Assembly (NCBI GenBank): GCA_003313425.1
Contig: NHZP01000051.1
Span: 124,001 to 188,000, forward strand
Source of the DNA: Pseudopyrenochaeta lycopersici
Taxonomy: Eukaryota; Ascomycota; Dothideomycetes; Pleosporales; Pseudopyrenochaetaceae
Direction of reading: 5' to 3'
DNA length: 64,000 nt
The notes beneath the pieces are model-generated. The model was not told where the DNA came from. It saw only the letters and a program-made list of their open reading frames with translations, and searched no databases. Each line of letters starts with the position of its first letter. The stretch's first letter is position 1. The position numbers and the translations under genes were made by a program. This document shows, piece after piece, positions 51,144 to 60,985 of the stretch.

Positions 51144-51187
51144 GGCGTGACGGCGTGACAGGCGTGACAGGCGTGACAGGCGTGACA
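51144..51187 (+). repeat. 9-bp tandem repeat GGCGTGACA, about 5 units
   Basis: Perfect units after a first copy lacking the final A. CTAGCTAGCGTGACACATCACG follows, with a GTGACACATCAC near-palindrome. No gene spans it. Confidence 0.85.
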
Positions 51188-51552
51188 CGACGCTAGCTAG
51201 CGTGACACATCACGTGCTTGGCACGCGGGCGCAATAATTTCCCGCCGCGGCAAATGACCGCCATACCACTGCTTTGGGTTTATAATTCCCCATCTACCAC
51301 TGTTTTGAATACACTACCACACATGTGACCTCGGCTCAAAAAAGGACCCGAATGCCACTGTTTCGGACCCAAATGCCACCGTTTCTGGCCCAATAAAATT
51401 TAGTCCCCCGCGCCAACAGTATTTAGTGACCACTCTTTACCAAACGCGCAATGGCTCATAACGCGTCCAACGTGATTGAAAAGTCGATGCGTTCTGAACG
51501 CGGATAACAAGAGGTTCTCCCACTCTGAACCAAAATAAGACAATTGACTACG
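51188..51552. other. 5' flank of the MULE transposase gene
   Basis: Three related short motifs (ATACCACTG, AATGCCACTG, AATGCCACCGTTTC) occur at 51270-51390, as might be found in sub-terminal transposase-binding repeats. No terminal inverted repeat matching the 3' side was found by eye. Confidence 0.35.
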
Positions 51553-53054
51553 ATGGCAGATTCCCAGAGTTTACCGGATACTTTATTCATTGGACAGACA
51601 TTCGCTTCAATCGACGAAGCCAAAGAGTCGGTTCTTCATGTCATGGTAACCCAAAGGCTTTCATTCAAAGTAGCCTCCAGCGACCGGACAAGATTCCACG
51701 CCATTTGCCGTTCGAGTGAGGAAACTGGTTGCAAATTCTTCCTCCGGGTCGCTTATATGAACCGATCTGATCGATTTGAGCTTCGGAAATTGATCCCCCA
51801 TACCTGCGATCTTAGCTCCCATCAAGATTGGAAAACATCGAACTCCATAAAGCTCATTGCCCACCATCACGGGGATATGGTCAAGAGCGACTTTCGAACG
51901 AGGCCACGTCAGATTCAGACTGCTGAAAGACTTCAGCACTCAAATCAGATATCGTACAAACAAGCGTGGCGCGCAAAGAAGGAGATCCAAAAGAGTGCCT
52001 TCATGGACAAGACGAAGTCCTTCCAGCTCATCCTTCCGTTCCTTGAAATGATTACAAATTGCGAGCTGAATACAGATATGGATCTAGATGACGATGGAAA
52101 TTATGCTACTTCCAGAGCGAACGCTGCCATCTCGAGGAATGATGATGGATTCTTCAAGTGGTGTCACGTGGCACCAACAGCTTGTTATGCATTTTGGCAC
52201 TCCCGACAGTTTCTCTGTGTTGATGGTGCCCATATGAAGTCAGATAAGAACCTGGTTCTCCTTGTTCTTACAACACTTGACGCCAACGAGGAGATCCTAC
52301 CATTGATGTGGGGATTCGCCAGAAGCGAGTCCAAAGAATCGTGGCTCGACTTTCTGCATGGTTTTAGGGAGTACTTTCTGGACAACCTCGATACTAACGA
52401 GAAAGAACGTGACGATTTCGAACATCTTACAATCGTCAGCGATCGAGCAAAAGGTCTGGTTCCAGCCGTCGCGGAGGTTTTCCCAAAGGCTTTCCATTAT
52501 CACTGCACGCAACACCTTGCGGAGGATGTTGGAAACGAATTTGGAAGAAATGTTGAAAAGATATTCAGAGCTGCTTGTCTGGTCGAGACTAAGGCTAAAT
52601 TTAAAGCCTTTTTGGACCAGATCGAGTCTCTTTCTGCTCCTGCGCGTCACTATCTGGATCAGATTGATACAAAGCACTATGCAACATCATATGCACCACT
52701 GGTCGATTTCCCACGGTTTGGTCAAACATGTTCTAATATTTCCGAGTCGATAAACAGCGCATGGATGGTAAGTGAATCTGTTAGAAAGCCTGTTATTCTA
52801 TTCGGGCTAAGACCAAGCTATAGGAGGCTCGTGACTTACCGATTCTCCATTCACTCCATCATATATGGACGTATATGATGTCGAAGTTCTACGAAAGACG
52901 TCATAATCCCCAGAAAGACGAGAAGTATACCAACTATGCCATGGCATATTTCCGGAAAGAGCTCGAAGAGAGTAGCCAGTACCTTGTGACTCCTCAAGAG
53001 CCATGGCAACTATGTAGCCGCTTCGACCACGAACACCGCTTGCGTCAGACTTAA
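51553..53054 (+). CDS. Mutator-like (MULE) transposase, apparently lacking the SWIM finger
   Basis: Two exons (51553-52767 and 52824-53054) with a 56-bp GT-AG intron, 481 residues. The N-terminus has a FAR1/WRKY-GCM1-like zinc region (CRSSEETGCKFFLRV...HTCDLSSH). The catalytic core has the MULE pattern: FLCVDGAHMKSDKNLVLLV for the first Asp, SDRAKGLVPAV for the second, and the CHx(n)H-like YHCTQHLAEDV between the second Asp and the Glu region. It resembles the fungal Hop group. Usual members are longer and end with a SWIM finger (CxC...CxH), which I do not see before the TAA. The coding frame is otherwise undamaged, so it could be a recent truncation or a missed exon. Confidence 0.75.
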
Positions 53055-53560
53055 CGTCCGTCCTAGCAACTTTGCTGGCCTGATCTGTAGAGGTGCGTTG
53101 AGAGTGGCGCAATCGGGCTATTCGATGCTGATCATCATATTCCTCAGTTTCTGAGGCGATGCTTTCTGGTTGTGGTGCCTCCCTGGTAGGAGACTGATCT
53201 TCGGTTAAGCAGCTATCCTCGGGTGCCTCCGCAATGTTGCTGTTGGACAACGGACTCTGTGGAATCCGATGTTCATTCGGTACTTCCGGCTGAGGCAGCT
53301 CTTGCAATACCACCTCCATGGAACTCGGTATTGTTACTGTCAGATTGTCCTAGTTGAATAGCACCCTGGAATCGCTTCTGTATCGCCTGGGCCTCCTTGA
53401 TTATGCTCTCTAGTAGTTTGCGAAGCTCTTCAGGGCTGATAACGCCCTCGCATCCTGGGTCAGTCCTGCTTTCTGACTCTGTGTGATTGATCGTGGAATA
53501 GCGGGTGATGCCCTTGTTTCTTGTTCGAAACTTGGCCAAAATAGGTCCTGAGAAATCGAG
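53055..53560 (-). CDS. Coding-like ORF beside the MULE, antisense (unresolved)
   Basis: Two minus-strand frames, 53273-53539 (FRTRNKGITRYSTINHTESE, EELRKLLESIIKEAQAIQKR) and 52807-53319 (LQELPQPEVPNEHRIPQSPL ... HSQRTSTDQASKVARTDV), have coherent composition but meet in different frames, so a frameshift or a splice I cannot identify joins them. There is no ATG; an acceptor CTCAG near 53550 suggests an upstream exon. It overlaps the end of the transposase on the other strand, so it may be a neighbouring gene clipped by the MULE or a passenger gene. Confidence 0.3.
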
Positions 53561-53847
53561 CGCTATAATTAGCGCATTTGACTCAAGGCGGAACGGCCGC
53601 TAAGCAGTAGAGGAAAGGGGACTCATAATGTGACATTAGGTACCTAACTTAGTCACGCTGTAAGTGCGGACTACATGTATTCTCTTTCGGTACGAGAACT
53701 TATTGCTTACCGCGGGATCTCTAAGACTAGAACATACTTTGTGTATTAATAAGTCGTCGTTTTTGTCTTTTTTCCGTCCTTTGTTATACTTGAAGCGAAA
53801 CAGTAGGCCGCAGCAATCTGCGAAATTGCTTAGTTAGAATTGCTACT

Positions 53848-54204
53848 ATGCAACGCAATGCTACAAATCTAAGAGGTGACACGCCCTTGAGAAATGTCAT
53901 CGCAAATGAACAACGGCACCCCGCAGTCGATGACATTAGCATTGGAAGAGCCGGAAAAGTAAAATCAAGCCTGGAGCCTGAGGAAGCTGCACAGCAAGCA
54001 AAAGAGGACCTTCGCCAAGCCTTGGAAACTATGAATGTGCAGATGTTGCTCCTGCAGAAGCTAGCCGAACAAGAGAATGCCACGAAGGGGCTTGAAGTTC
54101 CAAACAAACCATGCAAGTCTGTTTTCATGTCATTGACCGATCTCGAAAAACGGAAGACAGATACAATTCAGGCCCTTGAGATGGTGTGGAGCTGTAAGCG
54201 CTAG
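53848..54204 (+). CDS. Small hypothetical coiled-coil protein (118 aa)
   Basis: ATG at 53848, stop at 54202-54204. A Glu/Gln/Ala-rich helix (EPEEAAQQAKEDLRQALETM then VQMLLLQKLAEQEN) is a likely coiled coil, ending with SLTDLEKRKTDTIQALEMVW. No known domain. Similar in size and style to the genes at 31326 and 33413. Confidence 0.48.
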   Translation: MQRNATNLRGDTPLRNVIANEQRHPAVDDISIGRAGKVKSSLEPEEAAQQAKEDLRQALETMNVQMLLLQKLAEQENATKGLEVPNKPCKSVFMSLTDLEKRKTDTIQALEMVWSCKR

Positions 54205-54511
54205 GAAAGGCTACTCTTTCTTGCGCATGAGAAACACAAGGGCTGTGCCTCATGACCGACTCAGATCCTTCGATCTCGTAAATATATGTTGTCTTTCTAG
54301 CTTCGCCGTAATTTCTTAGATGCTCGTGACGTATCATCTTTAAACATTTCCACATCAAATTCCTCATCCTTGTATCTCTTCAAGCTCCCTCTTCTTTTGA
54401 GATCTCCCTGTACGTCACTAATTTTCTCTCTGAAAATTACGCGTGTCACTGCTACATAACTGTCGAGACAATGTAACGATCATTGAGCACGCCTATGTCG
54501 CCGCTGAGCTG

Positions 54512-54557
54512 GGTGAACTGCGGCAGTTCTCCCTCTTTACTTATATGCTTTCCATAT
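54512..54557 (-). promoter_or_regulatory. Promoter-like module shared with 33342-33388
   Basis: Reverse complement of the module upstream of the 33413 gene (GGAAAGC-TATAAGTAAAGAGG and GAGAACTGCCGCAGTTCACC). Here it lies downstream of the paralogous frame (54573-54953, minus strand), the reverse of the 33 kb order. It is therefore either the promoter of a lost second copy or a rearrangement product. Confidence 0.5.
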
Positions 54558-54572
54558 GGTGCGCTATACCTT

Positions 54573-54953
54573 CTAGGAAACATACCTGACCCAGACGAAG
54601 TTCAATTTGTCGACCAGGACTTCCTTCGTGAGGCCCAGCCAAAGAAACTGTTCGTTGGCTGTCATGCGGAACACACGACGACATTTATGTAGGCCCCCAG
54701 ATGCAAGTATAGATGATAGACGTGTCCTCGATATTTCGAAGTTTACGAATGGCTGCCATACCTCATACGTTAGAAGATTCTCTCGTGTTCTCTGTTCGAT
54801 CATCTGGGATAAGCTGGGCGTCGGTATATGCTTAGGAGCTTGGATGTTGTCTTGTGTAGCTTCTAGTGGCACTGTTGTTCCGCGATAGTTAGCTATCTCC
54901 CGATCTACTGGCCTGAGAGCGAGAGGGTGATCGTTGGGAGAGCGGGATGACAT
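54573..54953 (-). pseudogene. Paralogue of the 33413 gene, probably a fragment
   Basis: From the ATG at 54953 the frame encodes REIANYRGTTVPLEATQDNI and TPSLSQMIEQRTRENLL, aligning over about 65 residues with the 33413 protein. It then diverges, and the later part does not form the charged helix. The divergence point and misplaced promoter module suggest a truncated or rearranged copy. Confidence 0.5.
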
Positions 54954-55768
54954 CTGGGTGGCTGTGGGATGAGCAAAGGTAAGTACAGACCATTCTTGAG
55001 AAGCTGCAGCAAGCAGTTGGCATTTTCGAGGATTTGCAGATAGACATTGAGGAAGACCTCAAAGACGATGTGGTTCAAGGACATTTTTCAATAAGTCTTT
55101 GATACCATGAGCGTAATTAATTAGCTCGAATCCGCCCCATAGCAGCGTCCTATTCTAGGCCAAAAAACAAAGTCCCAGCTCGTTCCTTCTTAACTTGTGC
55201 ATTATACTCACTAAGTTATTGGCTAAGTAAATACAGTAAGTTATAATTAGTTGTAATAGGGGGCATTCTACGACGACCTGGTAATTTTCTAGCAGTAAGC
55301 GATCGGGCGGCAGAGGAGAACCCTCCGCACACGATCCAAGCGATGCGACATGAACATCTAAGAAGTGGGAAGAAGTTTTATTGTTTTGAAGTTTAAGTAC
55401 CTGTGGCTTTTCTCGTTACAGGGTGGTTCTCGCTACGTAGTGGGGGATATTAGCTAACGTTAGAATAACAATAATTTTCGCAGTAAGTTAACTGAGTAAT
55501 TATTAATTAGCTTGCTGCTTCGTGAAGATCCTCTGCCATCCATCATTTTGAAAGACGATTAGGTGGGGATATTAGCACAATGGGAAAGATTGATAATTAA
55601 TTGTTAACTGATGAGATATAACTGTAATGAGACGAATGAGTTCTTTTGCGTGGAGGCTGAGTTCTCAGCTACATATATAGATGAAAAGGCAAATTCTGAC
55701 ACGTAACTCATCGGCGCCTTTCTGTCCCTCATAATCAAGCTCGAATTAACCCTGGACCCTTACTTCCT
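54954..55768. other. TA-rich relic, no gene
   Basis: 55100-55300 and 55430-55640 are rich in TAATTA, GTTATAATTAG and similar TpA-heavy patterns, with stops in all frames. This composition is expected of repeats hit by repeat-induced point mutation. I could not identify the source element. Confidence 0.45.
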
Positions 55769-57627
55769 CTACGCACCCCACTTCATAACCTCTCTCTCTA
55801 GAACCTTCCCAACACCCTCAAACCTGGGCTTCAACACAACCTCGAACGCCACTGGACTCCTCCCATTCATTCCATCATACTCATTGAGATCAATCGGTTT
55901 GTCAGGAATCTGCGCCATATTGAACGCCCACAGCATGCGTGAGACAGTGAGCCATATCTCGCGCTCAGCGACAAGCATCCCAGGACATATGCGCCGACCG
56001 GCGCCAAATATCCAGTGATCGCGCTCGTGTGGGTTGGGTAACTTGGCGCTGGCGGAGGAACGAATAAAATCATTACGATAGCGATCGGGCTGTGAATGGT
56101 TAATGTAAGATATGAACCAGTAGAGGGAACAAGGGCAAGTGAAAACTTACGTTGAAAGTCATCGGCTTCTCCCATCTATTTGAGTCGTGGTGCATCGTCC
56201 ATGTGTTCAGCACAACAACAGTGCCTTTCGGGATGAGATGCTTGCCGTAAACGAAATTCTCACTCGCCATATGGGGTGTTCCAAGCCAGAGGGGGTTGTG
56301 GCGGCGCTCCACTTCTTTGATGATTGCCCGGCAGTAAGGCAACTTGACCTCATCCTCTACGGTGGGAAGGCGGTCACGGCCTACGATACGGTCCAGTTCT
56401 TCTTGAGCGCGCTCTTGGATATGCGGATATGCAGGGATCAAAGCGGTGAACCATTGCATTACGGAAGCAGTCTGCCAGTGCATGTAAGCGCCGTCAATAG
56501 TAGAGAGGGAGAGCACATTACCGTCTCGATGCCACCAATCATAAAGGCGCTTGCAAGAATAGCGATGTCGAGGTCATCCAAATTCTCCTCATCCTTCCTT
56601 AGTAGCATAGTCTTAGCTAGACAATCTTGAACTTTGTCGCCAGTTTGCATCCTCTCGTCGATCTTTTTGACTAGTCCACCGTATGTGTCCATCAGATCAG
56701 AGTGAAGCTTGCGACCTCTATTTCGCATGTCGGAGGGCAGCCTTTGCAATAGCGGAATGAAATCGACCAAATTAGACATTGGGCCCGTGGTATTCATAAA
56801 TTCACGAGACAAGCGGAGTGCCTGTCCAACCATGGGATGATGAATGCTATCGGCACGGAAACCGAAGGTGATAGTAAGCATATTGTTAAGAGAGCAACGT
56901 CCAGCGTATATTTGCGGGTTGACGTATGCCGTGCCGCCTACACAGTCTTTGTGAAGAGCGTGGATCATATCCGTAGCTTCGAAGTCTAGGGTCGGCGTAT
57001 ATGACTCGACAGCCTTCTGGCTTAGCCAAAGACCTGCTATACGGCGGTGCTTTATCCTGCAAAAAGGGAGTCAGTCAACTTGAGTTTGGGATAGCTACGG
57101 GAAGGAGTGGCCTACCATCGCTTGTTATACGGCGTTGCAGTGACACCTCTGCCGGCGAACACAGTCTGGCTTTTGATGAACATATCCTTCCTGTCCGAGA
57201 AGACCGCACCGTGGGTAACCATCAGGTCTTTCGCGATACCGGGCTCGGACACGATGACGAAGAGCTGGTTGCCCAGGCGGACGGAGTAGATAGGACCGTA
57301 GTGCTTTGCCCATCGATCGAGGGTGCGCTCAGGATAGCGATTCAGAGATAGAAAAGAGCCTATGGACAGTCAGTAGATGATTCGCTTTCACGAGGAAAAC
57401 TGTATACCTATAATAGGCAGACCCAAAGGCCCCTTTGGGACACTGGCCATCTTCACTCTGGCCCTGTTGAGCGAACTGAAGTAGTTGAGAAATGAGACAG
57501 CCGCGACCACCAGAAGGAACTCGAGTTGCAAGTTGACGAAAATATACCCTGAATGCGTGGCGGAGGGTAAGATGCTGGGAATGGTTGGAAAAAAATGCCA
57601 GCTAAGAAGTTGGCTCACAGGAAACAT
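55769..57627 (-). CDS. Cytochrome P450 (O-methylsterigmatocystin oxidoreductase-like)
   Basis: Five exons on the minus strand: 57627-57408, 57359-57116, 57056-56522, 56471-56151, 56089-55769. Introns of 48-61 bp, all GT-AG and in phase, giving 546 residues. The N-terminus is a membrane anchor followed by a Pro/Gly hinge (KGPLGLPIIG). The early motif RWAKHYGPIYSVRLGNQ, the I-helix GGIETTAS (formed across intron 3), ExxR in KEVERRHNP, the PERF-like region NPHERDHW and the heme loop FGAGRRICPG are all present. The pattern fits the large fungal clade that includes OrdA/CYP64-type enzymes of aromatic or steroid-like metabolism. No neighbouring biosynthetic gene. Confidence 0.85.
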
Positions 57628-57953
57628 ATCTGTGATCAGTTAGGATACGTTCAGGGCGTGACCTTCGCAATTGGATGAGATGCTTGAGTCCATCGGCTGC
57701 ACAACCATCAATATAGCTTACTCCAGAAGCTGAATAATCTCGAGTCAGGTCGTAGTAAGGGAAATATAGTTATGGTATGATTGGTCAGCGCTGCCCGGAC
57801 TAGCAATCACGCTGACGGGGATGCTAGGGCCCGCCCATATGCTCTGTTCCACGACAGAACCTAGCGTTGATCTTCAAACTTTCTTCTAACCATTTTTCCT
57901 TCTAAAACCGTGTTTTTTCAGAGGCCGGCTCCGCTTACCGTTGGTCCATTTTA
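57628..57953. other. P450 promoter side, nothing else recognised
   Basis: No coding frame supported up to the TA flanking the MITE. Confidence 0.35.
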
Positions 57954-58188
57954 CAGTGCTTAGCGAATGCGGCTTCACCTTTGCAGGCAACACCAACTGG
58001 AGCCGATCAGCCAAACATGGGCCTGGCCCAGGTATTGTTGATCGCTGACCAATAATATCGTTTGGTTAATGCTGACGGTTAGCGCTTAACCACGTACGGA
58101 AGGTGGGGCTAAGCGCGCTTGCTAGCAGATCGGCGTGAAACGGTGTTGCAGCTTTTTGCAAGGGTGAAGCCGCATTCGCTAGCGACGG
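57954..58188. mobile_element. pogo/Fot1-like MITE, copy B
   Basis: 235 bp, ends CAGTGCTTAGCGAATGCGGC and (reverse complement) CCGTCGCTAGCGAATGCGGC, flanked by TA on both sides (57952-57953 and 58189-58190). The interior aligns with copy A (684-911), including CTGACCAATAATATCGTTTG and CCACGTACGGAAGGTGGGGC, with an extra CGCGCTTGCTAG insertion. The two copies are clearly non-identical, so neither is very recent. Confidence 0.82.
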
Positions 58189-58190
58189 TA

Positions 58191-58349
58191 ACCCTTCCCT
58201 ACCCTGGTTCACTAGGTTATCAATTCAACCAACCCACAGTCACCTATTTTGAGTCGGCGTGGCTACTGTAGAGCAAGGAGCGCTCACCTGCCGTCATGGG
58301 GCTCGAGCGGCGTTGGCTCCATCTGCCAAGACCCACCACTGGGCGTGAG
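58191..58349 (+). repeat. Dispersed repeat module, inverted copy of 14851-14968
   Basis: Shares AACCCTTCCCTACCCTGGTT, CGAGCGGCGT and CCACCACTGGGCGTG blocks with the reverse complement of the 14.9 kb copy. The module lies between MITE copy B and the 17-bp minisatellite. Confidence 0.7.
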
Positions 58350-58360
58350 CTCGAAGTTAT

Positions 58361-58428
58361 TGTGCTGAGTGGTCTAGTGTGCTGGGTGGCCTAGTGTGCT
58401 GGGTGGTCTAGTGTGCCGAGTGGTCTCG
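58361..58428. repeat. 17-bp minisatellite, 4 units, inverted relative to 12243-12376
   Basis: Units of TGTGCTGAGTGGTCTAG with GGG, GGC and CCG variants. The reverse complement is the unit at 12.2 kb. Fewer and more diverged units than there. Confidence 0.88.
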
Positions 58429-59132
58429 TGATTGACACTGTGTCTGGACCCATGTGTGCTGTGCGGATCTGCTGCTGCTCCAATATCGCCGTCTATTCCA
58501 CTCCCATCTGTGTATATCGCGAGGCTTTTGCCCGATGCGCATTCACTTTCGTGTCCATTGCGGGCTTTTTCTCCATCGTGGTCGATATGGGTCTCTGGGG
58601 ACCTCTGCTGTCGAATCCAGAAAGAGCGGATTGCCATCTGCCTGGCTGGCCGAAGTAGGCTTACCCAGGATTACCCCCAACGAGCCTGGTATCTTGAAGG
58701 GTGTTTGAGGCGCATAAACGTATACTCGGTATTAAAGGCCTTCGAGTTCAGTGTACACAGGGAGCAAAAATGCATCTAAGGTACGTGGGTAGCATAGTGT
58801 TGCACTCTCGTGGAAGCCGCTATGGGATCTTTAGGCTAAAAATAGATCCACAGAGCCCGATTCGACATCTTTGCTAATTTCTTCCTCCTCTATAAATTTC
58901 TGGGTCCAGTCCATATTACAGTAACTCTTCAAGAGCCGCGTGCAACGGCTGTCTAAGCGAAGTGCCCAGGAGGGAACACCATTAACTATTACAATAGTTA
59001 AAACGGCCCCCTAATATCCCGAGGCATATTGTCCGAAAGCTGTACGCCATAACCTGAGTCCAAATCCCATCACTTGTATGCTAAAGTACCTCTATCATTC
59101 TTAGTCCGGTCTAGAGCAGTTCGGTACGCGCT
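58429..59132. other. Intergenic, nothing recognised
   Basis: Overlapping frames at 58413-58779 with no motif. Likely 5' flank of the next gene at its right end. Confidence 0.35.
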
Positions 59133-59990
59133 ATGAAGACACTTCGATCCTTCCTTGGACGCTATGACCACGAGATGGAGAAACCTACTATATTCTACAT
59201 TTTTACTCTATATCCGATCCGGAAAGCTGTGTTGCAGTATGTTTCAGCGTATGATGCTGCAAAGCTTGATTTCTTGCTCCTCTGCATTCTACGTAGGGGC
59301 GAAAGAAGGACTTATCTCAATCCAGCCCGGGACTTGATATGGAACATTTCCGCAATGAAACAGCTATTACAGGAAGGCATGAAGCTAACACTAATTGGTG
59401 ATGACGCACCAGCTCTCAGCCAAAGGCTGCACGATACCAAGAAATATCTGGAGAAATATAGGAATAGAAGACTCAAGATCTACCTGATCGGGACATTCCC
59501 AATTTTGGGCAAGACGACGACGACTCTCGATCGAATGATCGAATTCAGTACTACCGGCAATCCCAGCCCAGCTCGCACTTTCAGTGACAAACGCCAGCTG
59601 AGGGAGATAAAAGGGGCGATGGAGCCAGGTTCAGACAGGAGAATTTTGATGACGTTCAGCGCTCCAATGAACCCATCCAGAGCAACGAAAGGATCATGGT
59701 ATAAGGTATCGGATGCCCCGGACAAAACTCTCGACCTAAGGGTCTATGTCCCATGCTTCAATGACAGATTGTATGGGGAGGTATTCTTGCCACTTCCAGA
59801 CATCTCGCGCCTATCTGGACTCAGCACTATATTCAAGGTATACAAGAGAGGGTACGAATTCAAGGAAGGCTGGCTGACTGGTTCTGGCATAGAAGATGTT
59901 AAGCATCCTGCGCAAAGGCAGTTGCTGGAGACAGATTTCTTTATTGCGGTGAAATTTTTTGGGCTTTTCCCCCTTGCTGTTCGTCTTTGA
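59133..59990 (+). CDS. Hypothetical protein (285 aa)
   Basis: A single exon from the ATG at 59133. The start (FYIFTLYPIRKAVLQYVSAY then DAAKLDFLLLCILRR) resembles the L-P...I...I..Y.S..DA..L layout of fungal F-box-like N-termini, though the match is weak. The rest has no recognisable domain; TFPILGKTTTTLD looks like a partial P-loop but lacks the usual context. Good codon continuity over 285 codons supports a real gene. No signal peptide or membrane span. Confidence 0.5.
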   Translation: MKTLRSFLGRYDHEMEKPTIFYIFTLYPIRKAVLQYVSAYDAAKLDFLLLCILRRGERRTYLNPARDLIWNISAMKQLLQEGMKLTLIGDDAPALSQRLHDTKKYLEKYRNRRLKIYLIGTFPILGKTTTTLDRMIEFSTTGNPSPARTFSDKRQLREIKGAMEPGSDRRILMTFSAPMNPSRATKGSWYKVSDAPDKTLDLRVYVPCFNDRLYGEVFLPLPDISRLSGLSTIFKVYKRGYEFKEGWLTGSGIEDVKHPAQRQLLETDFFIAVKFFGLFPLAVRL

Positions 59991-60596
59991 GTTAGGGTAT
60001 GGCATCGTTCCAGATAGCGTTAAGTTACATAACGTCCCTCACTGCGTAGCGGCAACCAGAAAGCTCATGCGCACAACGAATATTGCTATAATTCTACAAA
60101 AATAATCTGCTGTAGCTAATTCTGAATGTCTATGATCCTCTTTGCCCAAAAATTACATTTGTATTGTTGCCTCTGCGCCTAATTTGTACAGCGCCTTGTG
60201 TCATAGCATAACAGGCTTCCCTCCCCCAGCGCCAACCTCAAGCCTTTTTCGCTCCGATTCTTTGTAGAATAGCCTTATCCTAGCCGCACAACCTCCCTCT
60301 AATACCAAGAAGTCATCATCATCCCTATGCGCGCTGCGGGGCGCAATTTCATGCAGCGCCGCCCCGTCGATTGGTACTTCCAGCGGAAGCGAACCACCAA
60401 TCCGGGCTAATGCGAGATTTGCACAAGGGCTCAGAACATTGCTAATCTAACTTAGGATTGGGAGCAGTGCCAAGGACCCTCAGGGCCACGGCGCTTGTCA
60501 GTCTAGCTAACGCATTTCCAGCGTCGAAACCAGCCATCTTGTTGTACATTTCGAGACGCGGTCTAACGCACAGCAATACCCACTTTGTAACGTAGA
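59991..60596. other. Intergenic, nothing recognised
   Basis: No supported frame. A GC-rich near-palindrome CGCTGCGGGGCGCAA...GCAGCGCCGCCCCG lies at about 60328-60367. Confidence 0.35.
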
Positions 60597-60840
60597 TGTT
60601 GACAGGTCTAGAAAGTACGGTGATATCTGATCGGAGAAACCGAAACTTTAGACTTTTCGGTAAAACCGAGAATATCGGACTGACCGTCGGCCAGTCCGAA
60701 GAGCTGAAGTTAAGACCGTAGATATAAAGGCTAGGCTGCGCTTTGAAGAAAAAAAAAGAGACAACTCAAAATAGAGATAATTTTAAGTGTATTGAGAATT
60801 GCATCACATGTGCCACATTAATAGAGTACTCATACCAACA
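60597..60840 (+). repeat. Solo LTR, second family, copy 3
   Basis: 244 bp, TGTTGACAGG...CATACCAACA, collinear with copies 1 and 2 but with more A/T changes and a longer A run (GAAGAAAAAAAAAG). The flanks GTAGA (60592-60596) and GTGAG (60841-60845) do not match, so the duplication has mutated or the copy arose by recombination between different insertions. Confidence 0.85.
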
Positions 60841-60985
60841 GTGAGGAGAGGTGCTTTTATGTCCCTCGCGACAGCTATCATATGATGATTGATTCCTGAG
60901 CCAATGAGCTTCCACCAGGTGGATCTGGCCTGCGACAGTTAATTTCGCACATTTCGTCCGATCTTCATACACTATCATCATTACC

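Noticed and set aside
45132..57627. The Zn2Cys6 factor as regulator of the second P450
   Set aside because: They are about 9 kb apart with hypothetical genes, a solo LTR and a MULE between. Nothing in the sequence links them.
59450..59560. Partial P-loop (GKTTTT) in the 59133 protein as evidence for an NTPase
   Set aside because: The upstream glycine pattern is missing and there is no Walker B or other switch motif.
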